This document shows positions 8,325 through 16,555 of a stretch of 28,215 bases of DNA, piece after piece. Each line of letters opens with the position of its first letter. Within the stretch, counting starts at the first letter, position 1. The position numbers were made by a program, and so were the translations under genes. Below the pieces are notes generated by a model that was not told the DNA's origin, did not search any database, and saw only the letters and a list, made by a program, of their open reading frames with translations. Origin of the DNA: a virus; the IMG/VR virus record IMGVR_UViG_3300030333_006069, positions 1 to 28,215 of that record; one strand, given 5' to 3'.

Positions 8325-8721
8325 TTGCAATCTTCATAGCTATCCATATGAAGCTTCTGTTCCAATATCAGGTTATGGAATAAAAACTTTTAAAAGCGAT
8401 GAAGATGTTTTTAATATAATTGATCTTTTAATAGCTGAAACTAAGGAGGCTAATGAAAAAATGAATAAAAATTTTGATATAGCATCCTCTATAATGGCAC
8501 AACTTCCTCACTTTAGTTGTGTAAATGTTGTCTATAAAAAAGAGCATCAAGAGAATATATCCAAATATTTATACTGCAAAGAATTTAGCACTCCACCTTA
8601 TCCTGGTAGCTATGGGCAACAACCACGCAAATGGATTACAAAATCAAATATTATAAGATACGCTTTATCTAAAAAAGAGCAATCAGAAATTAATAAACAA
8701 AAATCTAAGGACAATATCTAA
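8269..8721 (+). CDS. T-like extension, read by -1 frameshift from the G gene (GT fusion)
   Basis: This frame is -1 relative to G and has no stop from the G-run at 8266-8270 to the TAA at 8719-8721, adding 150 residues to the ~100 of G. It contains FSNWCEGCNLHSYP and GYGIKTF early on. The last part is basic (KKEQSEINKQKSKDN). The stop overlaps the tape measure ATG as TAATG. A shorter independent product from ATG 8461, preceded by AAGGAGG at 8443-8449, is also possible (86 residues). The 64 open codons upstream of that ATG, plus the slippery site and stem, argue that the main product is the GT fusion. In lambda-like phages, GT recruits tube subunits to the tape measure. Confidence 0.75.
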   Translation, partial: GIESLTLELNIHFSNWCEGCNLHSYPYEASVPISGYGIKTFKSDEDVFNIIDLLIAETKEANEKMNKNFDIASSIMAQLPHFSCVNVVYKKEHQENISKYLYCKEFSTPPYPGSYGQQPRKWITKSNIIRYALSKKEQSEINKQKSKDNI

Positions 8722-10826
8722 TGGCTGAATCATTTAGTGCAGCAGAAGGTTTTAATAAACTTGCTAAGGCATTAGGCTTAACAGAAAAAAGAGCTAAAGC
8801 AGCTACTAAAGCTGTAGATAAGCTTAATAAAACAGCTTTAAATAAAACTGGCTCTGAGGGAAAAAGAGCTGCAAAAATAATTGAAGATTTGACTCGTCAA
8901 TTAGCAAAATTTAATGCTCAATCTAAAAAAACTAGAAAAAAGACTAGGCTTTTAAATAATACTTTTGCAACAATGAGATCAAAAATACTTCTTTTTAATT
9001 TTGCTATGGGATTAGGAATAAGACAATTAGGAAAATTTGCAAAAGAGGCTGCTAAAGTTGAGTCTATGAATAGAGCATTTAATACTCTTTCAGGGGGCAT
9101 AGATTCTGGAACAGTTGCAATAGAAAAGTTAAAAGTTGCAACAAATAATACTATGAGTCAGTTTGATTTATTTCAACAAGCAAATAATGCAATGATTTTA
9201 GGTGTTTCTAAAAATTCAGATGAAATGGCAGAGATGTTTGATATTGCTCAAAGACTAGGTAGAGCTTTAGGTAGAGATACAGCATCATCTGTTGAGTCAC
9301 TTATTACTGGTATTGGTAGACAGTCTCGTCTTATGCTTGATAATATTGGTATCATAGTAAAAGCAGATGAAGCATATGAAAAATATGCTAATAAAATTGG
9401 AACAACTGCTGATAAATTAAGTGATGCTGATAAGAAAACTGCATTTTTAGAAGCTACTATGGAATCAGCAAGGGCAAAAATAAATACTCTTGGAACTGAA
9501 ACATTGTCTTCTCAAGATTCTTTTGATGCTTTTTCAGCAACTGTTAAAGATTTATCAGTTATGGTTGGAGATAGATTAAAAGGGGCATTTTCTGGAGCAA
9601 TGGATGCATTTGTTAGATTTGTTGATGTTAATAAAGCTGCAGACGTAGAAACTGCTATGACCTCAAAATCATATGAGGTTTTAGCTATAACAGTTGATAG
9701 ATTAAAAAATAAATTAGAAGAGTCAGAAGCAGCATCAAGAAATCAAGGTATTGCTTTTAATGCAGGTGTTGGTATATATTCATTATCTGCTGAAAAAATT
9801 AAAGAAATGAAAGATCAAATTGCTAGTCTTCAAACTGAAATGGCTAATTTACTTTTTATAATTGATGCAGAGCCTTTTAAAACTCCTTTTTTTGAAAAAT
9901 GGGCTGACTTTGATAGAGATTCTACAATTGAAGTAATAAATAGATTTAATCAAGAATCAGAATCTTTATTAAATGATTTTTGGACTAAGAGACATGCTCA
10001 AAATTTACAAGCTTTTGCTATAGAAGAATCTGCATTAATAGCTGCTGCTCAAGATACAATAGATAATGAAACTGCACTACAACAAACAATTTTAGAAATA
10101 CAAGAACATTTTGCTAATGAAAGAAAAAAACTATCAGAAGGTGAAGCAAAAATAGAAGAAGAAATATTAAAAGAAAAAATATCAAGCTATCAAGAATTAG
10201 GTACTGCTTTTTCTGATGTAGGAAGTTTATTTAGAAGTAATGTTGAACAAAATATGAAAGCTGATATTAATGCAGCAAGGCAAACAAGTGAATATAAGAT
10301 GGCTAGAGAACGTGGCGATAGAAAAACTATGGAAGCATTAGAAAAAGAGGCAAAAAATAAACACCATGATAGCTTGGTTGCTGCCTTCAGAATGGAACAA
10401 GCCAGTTCTATTGCAAATATAATTATGAATTTTGCACAAGCCCATGCAAAAACCTTTGCAACTATGCCTCTTCCTGCTGCTTTAGCAAGTATGCCTTTAT
10501 TGTCAGCCCTTACTGCTACACAAATTGGATTAGTAGCATCTCAATCACCACCTCAAAAATTTGCACAAGGTGGTATAGTTGGTGGTAGAAGGCATTCACA
10601 GGGTGGAACTATGATAGAAGCAGAGCAAGGTGAATTTGTTATGAATAGAAGTGCAGTTCAGGCCATTGGGATAGAAAACCTTAATCGTATGAATCAAGGT
10701 GGTGCAAGTGGTGGTATAACTGTAAATGTATCAGGCAATGTTATGAGCCAAGATTATGTAGAAGGTGAATTAGCAGAACAAATAAAAGAAGCTATTAGAA
10801 AAGGCAATGATTTTGGAGTATCATAA
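8721..10826 (+). CDS. tape measure protein
   Basis: A 701-residue, mostly helical protein that sets tail length by scaffolding tube assembly and is ejected with the DNA. Visible features are a basic, Lys/Ala-rich N-terminal coil (about 1-80), a hydrophobic helix at about 88-106 (ILLFNFAMGLGIRQLG), and long amphipathic helices to about 300 and again at about 420-560. A hydrophobic Ala/Met/Leu-rich stretch covers about 550-610. A conserved tape-measure C-terminus follows (GGIVGGRRHSQGGTMIEAEQ, then GEFVMNRSAV) at about 616-645. At about 0.15 nm per residue the predicted tail is roughly 100 nm. It follows the G/GT pair directly with a TAATG overlap. Confidence 0.9.
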   Translation: MAESFSAAEGFNKLAKALGLTEKRAKAATKAVDKLNKTALNKTGSEGKRAAKIIEDLTRQLAKFNAQSKKTRKKTRLLNNTFATMRSKILLFNFAMGLGIRQLGKFAKEAAKVESMNRAFNTLSGGIDSGTVAIEKLKVATNNTMSQFDLFQQANNAMILGVSKNSDEMAEMFDIAQRLGRALGRDTASSVESLITGIGRQSRLMLDNIGIIVKADEAYEKYANKIGTTADKLSDADKKTAFLEATMESARAKINTLGTETLSSQDSFDAFSATVKDLSVMVGDRLKGAFSGAMDAFVRFVDVNKAADVETAMTSKSYEVLAITVDRLKNKLEESEAASRNQGIAFNAGVGIYSLSAEKIKEMKDQIASLQTEMANLLFIIDAEPFKTPFFEKWADFDRDSTIEVINRFNQESESLLNDFWTKRHAQNLQAFAIEESALIAAAQDTIDNETALQQTILEIQEHFANERKKLSEGEAKIEEEILKEKISSYQELGTAFSDVGSLFRSNVEQNMKADINAARQTSEYKMARERGDRKTMEALEKEAKNKHHDSLVAAFRMEQASSIANIIMNFAQAHAKTFATMPLPAALASMPLLSALTATQIGLVASQSPPQKFAQGGIVGGRRHSQGGTMIEAEQGEFVMNRSAVQAIGIENLNRMNQGGASGGITVNVSGNVMSQDYVEGELAEQIKEAIRKGNDFGVS

Positions 10827-13481
10827 ATGGCTATAACTATACCTGATGCTTTTAAAAGCCATATACAAAGCAATCATACTAATATATATCCTTATGTAGT
10901 AATTGATGTTGATGGATTAAATATAAGAATATCTACAAATGCATTTAGTATAAGATATAGTGATGCAGACAATACTATAGAAACATATAAACCACTTTTG
11001 TTAAATGTTCCATCATTAAAAGAATCAATAGATTTAGAAACAAGAAAGTATAAAATAAATTCAGTTTCATTAGATATTAGCAATGTAAAGTATGAAGGTA
11101 CAAGATTTTCAGAATTAGTTGCAGAAACATCATTAATGAACTCAAGGGTTCAAATATATTGGGGATCACCTGTATTAAAGTCTAATAATGATGCTTTATT
11201 AGTTTATGATGGAACAGTTAGAAGATATACTCATACAGATGATAAAGTAAAAATAGAATTAGAAGATAGATCACAGGCATATTTACATAAAGATTTGCCT
11301 GAAACTAATCTAGGTAGTGATGATAATGTTCCTGATAAATATAAAAATAAACCTATTCCAATGGTTTATGGTCATGTTGATAGATCACCATGTGTAATAA
11401 GTAGTCAGCAAAATATAATGATTGATAGTAGAAGTGGTTCTGCAAAATTAATATATAAAACAAATACTATAGAGGGTGTAACTGAATATCCATTATTAAT
11501 ATTTACAGGTGATGCTTATGCTCATGTTTTGCCTGTAATTGAAAAAGTTATAGATGGTTTTATTGATAGAAATGGTGAGCCTTATCAAATTGAATCACAA
11601 TGGTATGAAAATTTAGATAATTCAGGTAATGTTTTACCAAGTAATGTAATTAAGTTAAATCAAAGTAAATTACAAACACTTAATGGTTTACAGGTTAGAG
11701 GTTTTTATAGCCCTATAAATGTAAAATTAATAAATTATGATGATTATCATCCAACAATAGAATACATAAATTATTTAGAAACAGAACCTATAAATCAATT
11801 TGATTTAGAATTTACACAATCAGGAAGTGGTGCAAAATTCTTTTTTGCTTTATACATTTCATTAGATACTCCATATGAATCTGAATTTAATGATGAAGGA
11901 AAAGTATCAATAAATAATTTTAGAGTTCCAAGATTAAATGGAGATAATACTATAACAATAGGAAATGAATCTTCAGTAGCAATAGATCAAAATCTAAATA
12001 TTGATTTAAGTGGGCTTTTTGGAATAGGATCAAACTATTCAGGTACTCCTGATATTATATATGATTCAAGTTCTATAGGTGGTTCATTAAGCAAAACAAT
12101 ACAATTTCACAAAATTGATAATTCAATATATGCAATACCAACTATTGATTCAAAGGAAATATATGGTGTAATATTTTCAGGAAATACACAAGGTCAAGTA
12201 ACAAGCACAACAGCAACAATTACAGGAATAGTGAAAAATGTATTAATTTCTAGGCTTTCAGATGTAAAAAATCCATTAAATTTAAATTATTATGTTAATT
12301 ATGCAGGTAGATTGTCATCAGGAGAAAATAATTCACCAACTGCACCTAGTGCAATAGCAGATATATTAGAAAAAGAATTAGGTGTAAGCACAGATAATAT
12401 AGCTACATTGCCTACTGAATATTCAGATATGCAATATGCTTTTACTGTTCATAAAAAAACTAATTCTAAAAAATTAATAGAAGGCTTGGCATCAGCATCA
12501 CCATATATACCACATTTTAACAATCAAGGCAGTTTTAAGTTTGATACAATTCCATCTAGCAATCCAAGTTCTGATCATACAATACAAGAATCTAAAATTA
12601 TAGATTTTACATATAAAAGAACTAAAATAGAAGATGTAAAAACAAAAGTAGAATTAAAATATAAAATTGATTATGCTAGAGATGAATTTAGTAAACCTGT
12701 AACAAAACAAGAAGATAATGCAGATTTATTTAATTATTATGGTTTAGAGCCTGATCATTCATTATCTACATTAGTGGTTGATGATGATAGGGGTAAATAC
12801 ATAAGGGATGATTTAACTGCTGATAAATTTTGTGATTGGCTATTAGATTACCATAAAAATCAGCATTTAATTATGACAGTAAAATTACCATTATCAGTTG
12901 GTTTACCTATTGAGGTTGGTGATATAGTAGAGTTTGATAAGCTACTAGGAGATGTAAAACCTTATGGAATAGATTATACAGATAATTTTATTCTTAATGA
13001 TCAAAAATTATTTCCTGATTTTATAGTTACATCTACAAATAAAACTTTAGATATGGTTACTATAGAATGTGAGCAATTACATGAACTATTAAAAAATTAT
13101 TTTCCTACAATTTGGGCTACATTTTATCCTGATGATTATATACCTAATTCAAATCATGGATATGCTTATTTTATAGTTGAAGATATGCACATAGATGATG
13201 TTAAAGCAGAAATACCTGCATTATATAAAATAGAAAAAATGTATATTCCTGCTGATCCTGCTATTAATTATTGGTATCCTACAGGAGATAAGGCATATTG
13301 GGATGCAGGTGGTGAAGTAATAAAAGAAGTTACAAATATAACAACTATTTCAACAAATACATATTTTGGAAGTAATCCACCTGAAAATGCTACTTGTTGG
13401 AAGGTGCATTTGTATGGAGATAGTGTAATAACAAGTGATTTATTTGTGCATAATATGACAGCAAATGCAGAGCCAATATGA
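10827..13481 (+). CDS. large tail-tip / hub-like minor tail protein
   Basis: An 884-residue protein encoded directly after the tape measure, starting one base after its stop. The N-terminus (MAITIPDAFKSHIQSNHTNI, then a beta-rich stretch to about 150) reads as a distal-tail-like beta domain. The conserved-looking KNKPIPMVYGHVDRSPC at about 173-190 and the central beta-rich part fit a tail-tip or hub protein. Residues about 520-780 (KLIEGLASASPYIPHFNNQG, then VGLPIEVGDIVEFD) resemble the phage gp27/hub-like segment. No peptidase or lysozyme motif was recognised. It would sit at the tail end and anchor the proteins encoded after it. Confidence 0.6.
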   Translation: MAITIPDAFKSHIQSNHTNIYPYVVIDVDGLNIRISTNAFSIRYSDADNTIETYKPLLLNVPSLKESIDLETRKYKINSVSLDISNVKYEGTRFSELVAETSLMNSRVQIYWGSPVLKSNNDALLVYDGTVRRYTHTDDKVKIELEDRSQAYLHKDLPETNLGSDDNVPDKYKNKPIPMVYGHVDRSPCVISSQQNIMIDSRSGSAKLIYKTNTIEGVTEYPLLIFTGDAYAHVLPVIEKVIDGFIDRNGEPYQIESQWYENLDNSGNVLPSNVIKLNQSKLQTLNGLQVRGFYSPINVKLINYDDYHPTIEYINYLETEPINQFDLEFTQSGSGAKFFFALYISLDTPYESEFNDEGKVSINNFRVPRLNGDNTITIGNESSVAIDQNLNIDLSGLFGIGSNYSGTPDIIYDSSSIGGSLSKTIQFHKIDNSIYAIPTIDSKEIYGVIFSGNTQGQVTSTTATITGIVKNVLISRLSDVKNPLNLNYYVNYAGRLSSGENNSPTAPSAIADILEKELGVSTDNIATLPTEYSDMQYAFTVHKKTNSKKLIEGLASASPYIPHFNNQGSFKFDTIPSSNPSSDHTIQESKIIDFTYKRTKIEDVKTKVELKYKIDYARDEFSKPVTKQEDNADLFNYYGLEPDHSLSTLVVDDDRGKYIRDDLTADKFCDWLLDYHKNQHLIMTVKLPLSVGLPIEVGDIVEFDKLLGDVKPYGIDYTDNFILNDQKLFPDFIVTSTNKTLDMVTIECEQLHELLKNYFPTIWATFYPDDYIPNSNHGYAYFIVEDMHIDDVKAEIPALYKIEKMYIPADPAINYWYPTGDKAYWDAGGEVIKEVTNITTISTNTYFGSNPPENATCWKVHLYGDSVITSDLFVHNMTANAEPI

Positions 13482-14131
13482 TAATTAATTCAGCAAATAT
13501 AAAACCTGCAAAAGTAGAAGATAAATATTATTTAGGCACTTTAAGTTATACTAATGGTCAAAGAATAGGTGTAATTAGAAAGAATGGTATTATTATAGAT
13601 AGCACCTTAATAATCCCATCAATAGTAAATGGTGTTTTATCAGTAGAAAATATTACATTTAATTTAGGCATTGAAACAGATCAAGATAATGAAAAAGTAT
13701 ATTATAATAATGCTAGTTTAAAAGTAAAAACCTATAATGAAGGTGTAGATATATTATTAGATAAAATTGATATACCTTTAGAATTAGATTTAGATGCTAC
13801 GCAGCAAGTATTAGAATTTGTTAATTTTAAAACAGAATTATTTAAAATACAAGATGTTAATATAGATCAAACATTTGATATAGTATTTCAGGTAATTGTT
13901 AATAATTCTATAGCACAAGAAATATTTGTCAGATTTCATTATAAGCCATCAAATAATATAGGTGATGTAAATGGTGATGGAGTTATAGATTTAAGGGATA
14001 TGGTAGCATTATCAGATTATGTGATGCAAAACACACCTTTAAATAAACTTGAATTTGCAGATGTGAATAAAGACCATGAAATAACTAAACATGATGTAAT
14101 AGAACTTAGCAGGAGGGTTTTAAATGGCTAA
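13478..14131 (+). CDS. minor tail protein with C-terminal dockerin-like domain
   Basis: A 217-residue protein starting in an ATGA overlap with the tail-tip gene. Residues 1-155 are beta-rich and Ig-like in pattern, with no recognised family. Residues about 160-217 form a type I dockerin-like domain: the Ca-binding loop DVNGDGVIDLRD, a helix (MVALSDYVMQN), then a second loop DVNKDHEITKHD and helix (VIELSRRVL). Ca ligands at loop positions 1, 3, 5 and 12 (D, N, D, D) are present in both. Dockerins bind cohesin domains with high affinity. In a phage tail the domain could fasten this protein to another tail subunit or to a host-surface cohesin-bearing protein. The tail role is inferred from the operon. 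Confidence 0.72.
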   Translation: MIINSANIKPAKVEDKYYLGTLSYTNGQRIGVIRKNGIIIDSTLIIPSIVNGVLSVENITFNLGIETDQDNEKVYYNNASLKVKTYNEGVDILLDKIDIPLELDLDATQQVLEFVNFKTELFKIQDVNIDQTFDIVFQVIVNNSIAQEIFVRFHYKPSNNIGDVNGDGVIDLRDMVALSDYVMQNTPLNKLEFADVNKDHEITKHDVIELSRRVLNG

Positions 14132-14636
14132 TCTATATTATGGTAATGGTAATTGTAGTGTTGAAGGTGATATTAGAGCAATACAGATTAATTTTACAGG
14201 TGCAATAGAAATAACAGATAAAACTGATAATTCTTTTGTGGTAACTGCTAAAAATAACAGAGTTATATTTTATCCACTTAGTGCAGGGATATTGACAGAT
14301 TTATTTGATTATGTAGGAGAATTTAAAATAATATCTGTAAAAGCAGTAGATACTAATGCAGAATTTATATCTGTAACTGTAAATGAGCAAAATGATTATA
14401 TTCAAAATATAAATACTAATGCAGAAGATGCTACAATTAATATAGAAGATATGGACACTACATATATAAAAGATAGAGTAGTTGTTAATACATTAGTTCA
14501 GCCTACTAAAAAGCCAAATCAAGTATTAGCAAATAATTATTTATCAGGACAATTAACACAAGAAGCATTAGATGATAGTGTTGAAACTACTGTTACACCA
14601 CAAGTATCATCTATATCTACAGGAACATCATATTAG
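14124..14636 (+). CDS. hypothetical tail protein
   Basis: A 170-residue, beta-rich, acidic protein. It overlaps the end of the dockerin gene by 8 bases and has a strong ribosome binding site (AGGAGGG) before ATG 14124. The first ~85 residues form a compact beta pattern (SVEGDIRAIQINFTGAIEI). The last ~60 are low in hydrophobics and rich in Thr, Asn and Gln, perhaps an extended linker. Its place in the late operon suggests a tail-tip or fibre-associated part. No family recognised. Confidence 0.55.
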   Translation: MANLYYGNGNCSVEGDIRAIQINFTGAIEITDKTDNSFVVTAKNNRVIFYPLSAGILTDLFDYVGEFKIISVKAVDTNAEFISVTVNEQNDYIQNINTNAEDATINIEDMDTTYIKDRVVVNTLVQPTKKPNQVLANNYLSGQLTQEALDDSVETTVTPQVSSISTGTSY

Positions 14637-14645
14637 GAGTAATTT

Positions 14646-15707
14646 ATGGCATATCAATCAGTAGGAACACCAAGATTTTGGGTATCAGCACTTCAATGGT
14701 TAAATTCTAAAGGGTTAGTGAGTGAAAGGGGTGATGCTGTTGATACAAGATTAAGGCTTCCTGATGGAAATCCTATACCATCTTCTATATTTAATGTAAA
14801 TCCTACAAGTGTAATAGAATTTCAACCTATACAACAAACAGGTAATTATTTTAATTTTGATATAGATATTGATTTAAATACTGTTATAAACAAAGAAAAT
14901 AATTTTTTAATGTATTTAGGACACAATATGCGAACTCTAGGAATAGAAAAAGTTATATTAAAAGATATGGAAGATGAAAATCCTAATGCTAGAAATAATT
15001 ATGTTAATGGAACAGATGTAATGGATCAAGCAGGTATTCAATATGATGGTTTTAGTATTAATATTGATAATGATGGAAATGAACTTACAGATACAATGAA
15101 ATTTGTTGTTGAAGGTTCTGTTGCTGCAAATTTTACAATAGGATCAATATTGTATGGTAATTATTATACAATGCCACATAGCCCTGATCTTAATCTTACT
15201 ATGACTAGAGAATATGGTGGCACAAAAACTATGGAAACTAGGGGAGGTGCTACACTTTCTAACAGATATTGGACAAAGCAACCTAATTGGGCTAATGGTA
15301 ATCCTGCATGGAGTTTAATAAGTGGAACAGAGACATTTTCACCATTTGCTTCTAGTGGTAGAAGAATTTGGGATTTATCATTTTCATATTTAGACAAAGA
15401 AGATGTTTTTCCTGCTATATCTACCTTATCTTGGAATGGATTTGATGAAACTTTTATAGCAACTTTAGGAACTTCAGGTAATACTAGAGACTATGCTTTT
15501 ATGAATAGTAATGCTAATAGAAATTTTTTTAGTGATGTTATACATAAAACCAATGGTGGTACTTTACCTTTTGTATTTCAAGCTGATTCAAGTAATGCAA
15601 ATCCTGATCAATTTGCTATATGTATGTTTGACCAAGATAGTTTTCAATTTAAGCAAGTTGCTAATAGTGTTTATAATATTAAGTTAAAAATTAGGGAGGT
15701 GTGGTAA
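14646..15707 (+). CDS. putative minor tail protein, last gene of the late operon
   Basis: A 353-residue protein with AGGAG 7 bases before the ATG. It is rich in aromatic residues and Asn, and beta-rich throughout (RIWDLSFSYLDKEDVFP, then IKLKIREVW at the C-terminus). The stretch at about 175-240 (MPHSPDLNLTMTREYGGTKT) and the C-terminal half resemble tail-tip or tail-surface beta proteins. No catalytic motif is seen. It is the final plus-strand gene before the hairpin between the convergent arms, a usual place for a fibre or receptor-binding component. The exact role is inferred from position only. Confidence 0.5.
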   Translation: MAYQSVGTPRFWVSALQWLNSKGLVSERGDAVDTRLRLPDGNPIPSSIFNVNPTSVIEFQPIQQTGNYFNFDIDIDLNTVINKENNFLMYLGHNMRTLGIEKVILKDMEDENPNARNNYVNGTDVMDQAGIQYDGFSINIDNDGNELTDTMKFVVEGSVAANFTIGSILYGNYYTMPHSPDLNLTMTREYGGTKTMETRGGATLSNRYWTKQPNWANGNPAWSLISGTETFSPFASSGRRIWDLSFSYLDKEDVFPAISTLSWNGFDETFIATLGTSGNTRDYAFMNSNANRNFFSDVIHKTNGGTLPFVFQADSSNANPDQFAICMFDQDSFQFKQVANSVYNIKLKIREVW

Positions 15708-15720
15708 GCACCCCCCTATA

Positions 15721-15760
15721 GACTATGCAGGGTAGTTTCACGGTTCTACTCTGCATAGTT
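15721..15760. terminator. hairpin between convergent operons, probable bidirectional terminator
   Basis: The arms CTATGCAGGGTAG (15723-15735) and CTACTCTGCATAG (15746-15758) pair over 13 positions with one G-T wobble. One A-T and one G-T pair extend the stem at its base, and the loop is 10 bases (TTTCACGGTT). It sits between a plus gene ending at 15707 and a minus gene ending at 15766. There is no long T-run on either side, so it may act with Rho or by blocking read-through and stabilising both 3' ends. Confidence 0.65.
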
Positions 15761-15765
15761 GACCA

Positions 15766-16047
15766 TTATTTACTTTTAATCCATTTATCTATTTCTTTGC
15801 AAGTTTTTTCAAATTCTTTTATTTCTTGCGAAATATCTACAAATTCAGGAGGATGTCCTGATTTCATATAATATAAAAACCTTAAATCTTTTTTTGTTAA
15901 TTTATTTAATACACTAATTGTAATACTTCCACCTTGTATGTACCCTACATCTGATACATGACTTTCTTTAAATAATTTATATGATAATGCTTTTATAAGT
16001 TCCTGTTTATTGTAACTATATGGCTTTAATGGGTCTGTTGTTTTCAT
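15766..16047 (-). CDS. hypothetical protein, end of replication operon
   Basis: A 93-residue protein beginning MKTTDPLKPYSYNKQELI. I prefer the ATG at 16047 because it lies one base after the RuvC-like gene stop and has AAGGAA upstream. An in-frame ATG at 16083 would add 12 residues and overlap the neighbour by 35 bases without a ribosome binding site. The product is alpha/beta, with a basic first half, a central GGSITISVLNKLTKKDLRFL and an acidic C-terminal helix (EIKEFEKTCKEIDKWIKSK). No family recognised. Being last in the operon, it is presumably co-expressed with the helicase and resolvase. Confidence 0.6.
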   Translation of the reverse strand: MKTTDPLKPYSYNKQELIKALSYKLFKESHVSDVGYIQGGSITISVLNKLTKKDLRFLYYMKSGHPPEFVDISQEIKEFEKTCKEIDKWIKSK

Positions 16048-16048
16048 T

Positions 16049-16555
16049 TTATTTATTTTCCTTATAATATATTTCTTTTGCATAATTTGCTATGAGAAGT
16101 GCATCACTAATATTAAAGCTCATTTTTATATTAGGGAATAATCTTTCTGCAATTCCTCTAAGATATCTCTTTCTTTCTTTTTTGTCCATATTAGGTTTGC
16201 AATCATAATGTTGCATCCAAGTTCTAGGGCCGGTATATATAACATCTAATTCTAAAGAACCAAATATTCCTTCCCATTGACCTAGATTTTGACCAAATGA
16301 AAACATTGAGACTACTCCATTGCCCGGCATAGCATGAACATGTTCTATATGCACTATAATATCTGAAAATGCTATACTTTCTGGAATTGCAGACATTAAA
16401 GACATAGCCATATCTTTAGGATTTTTAGGGCATTTAAAAGATACACACCCTCCATCTTCATCTATAATTGCTACACCTCCATTCTTACCAGGATCAATAC
16501 CTATAAACATCTTTGGCCTAAGAATTTTTTCTTTTACATTTCCATTATATTTCAT
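16049..16555 (-). CDS. RuvC-like Holliday junction resolvase
   Basis: A 168-residue protein with the RNase H-like fold signature of RuvC-type resolvases. The strand motif FIGIDPGKNGGVAI carries D21; VHIEHVHA carries E71 after the second hydrophobic strand; and ISDALLIANYA carries D151 in the C-terminal helix. These are the expected metal-binding acidic residues. Such enzymes resolve four-way DNA junctions and branched replication or recombination intermediates before packaging. It overlaps the end of the DnaB gene by 11 bases, with AGGAG upstream. An alternative start at M16 would remove a basic leader but keep all motifs. Confidence 0.82.
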   Translation of the reverse strand: MKYNGNVKEKILRPKMFIGIDPGKNGGVAIIDEDGGCVSFKCPKNPKDMAMSLMSAIPESIAFSDIIVHIEHVHAMPGNGVVSMFSFGQNLGQWEGIFGSLELDVIYTGPRTWMQHYDCKPNMDKKERKRYLRGIAERLFPNIKMSFNISDALLIANYAKEIYYKENK

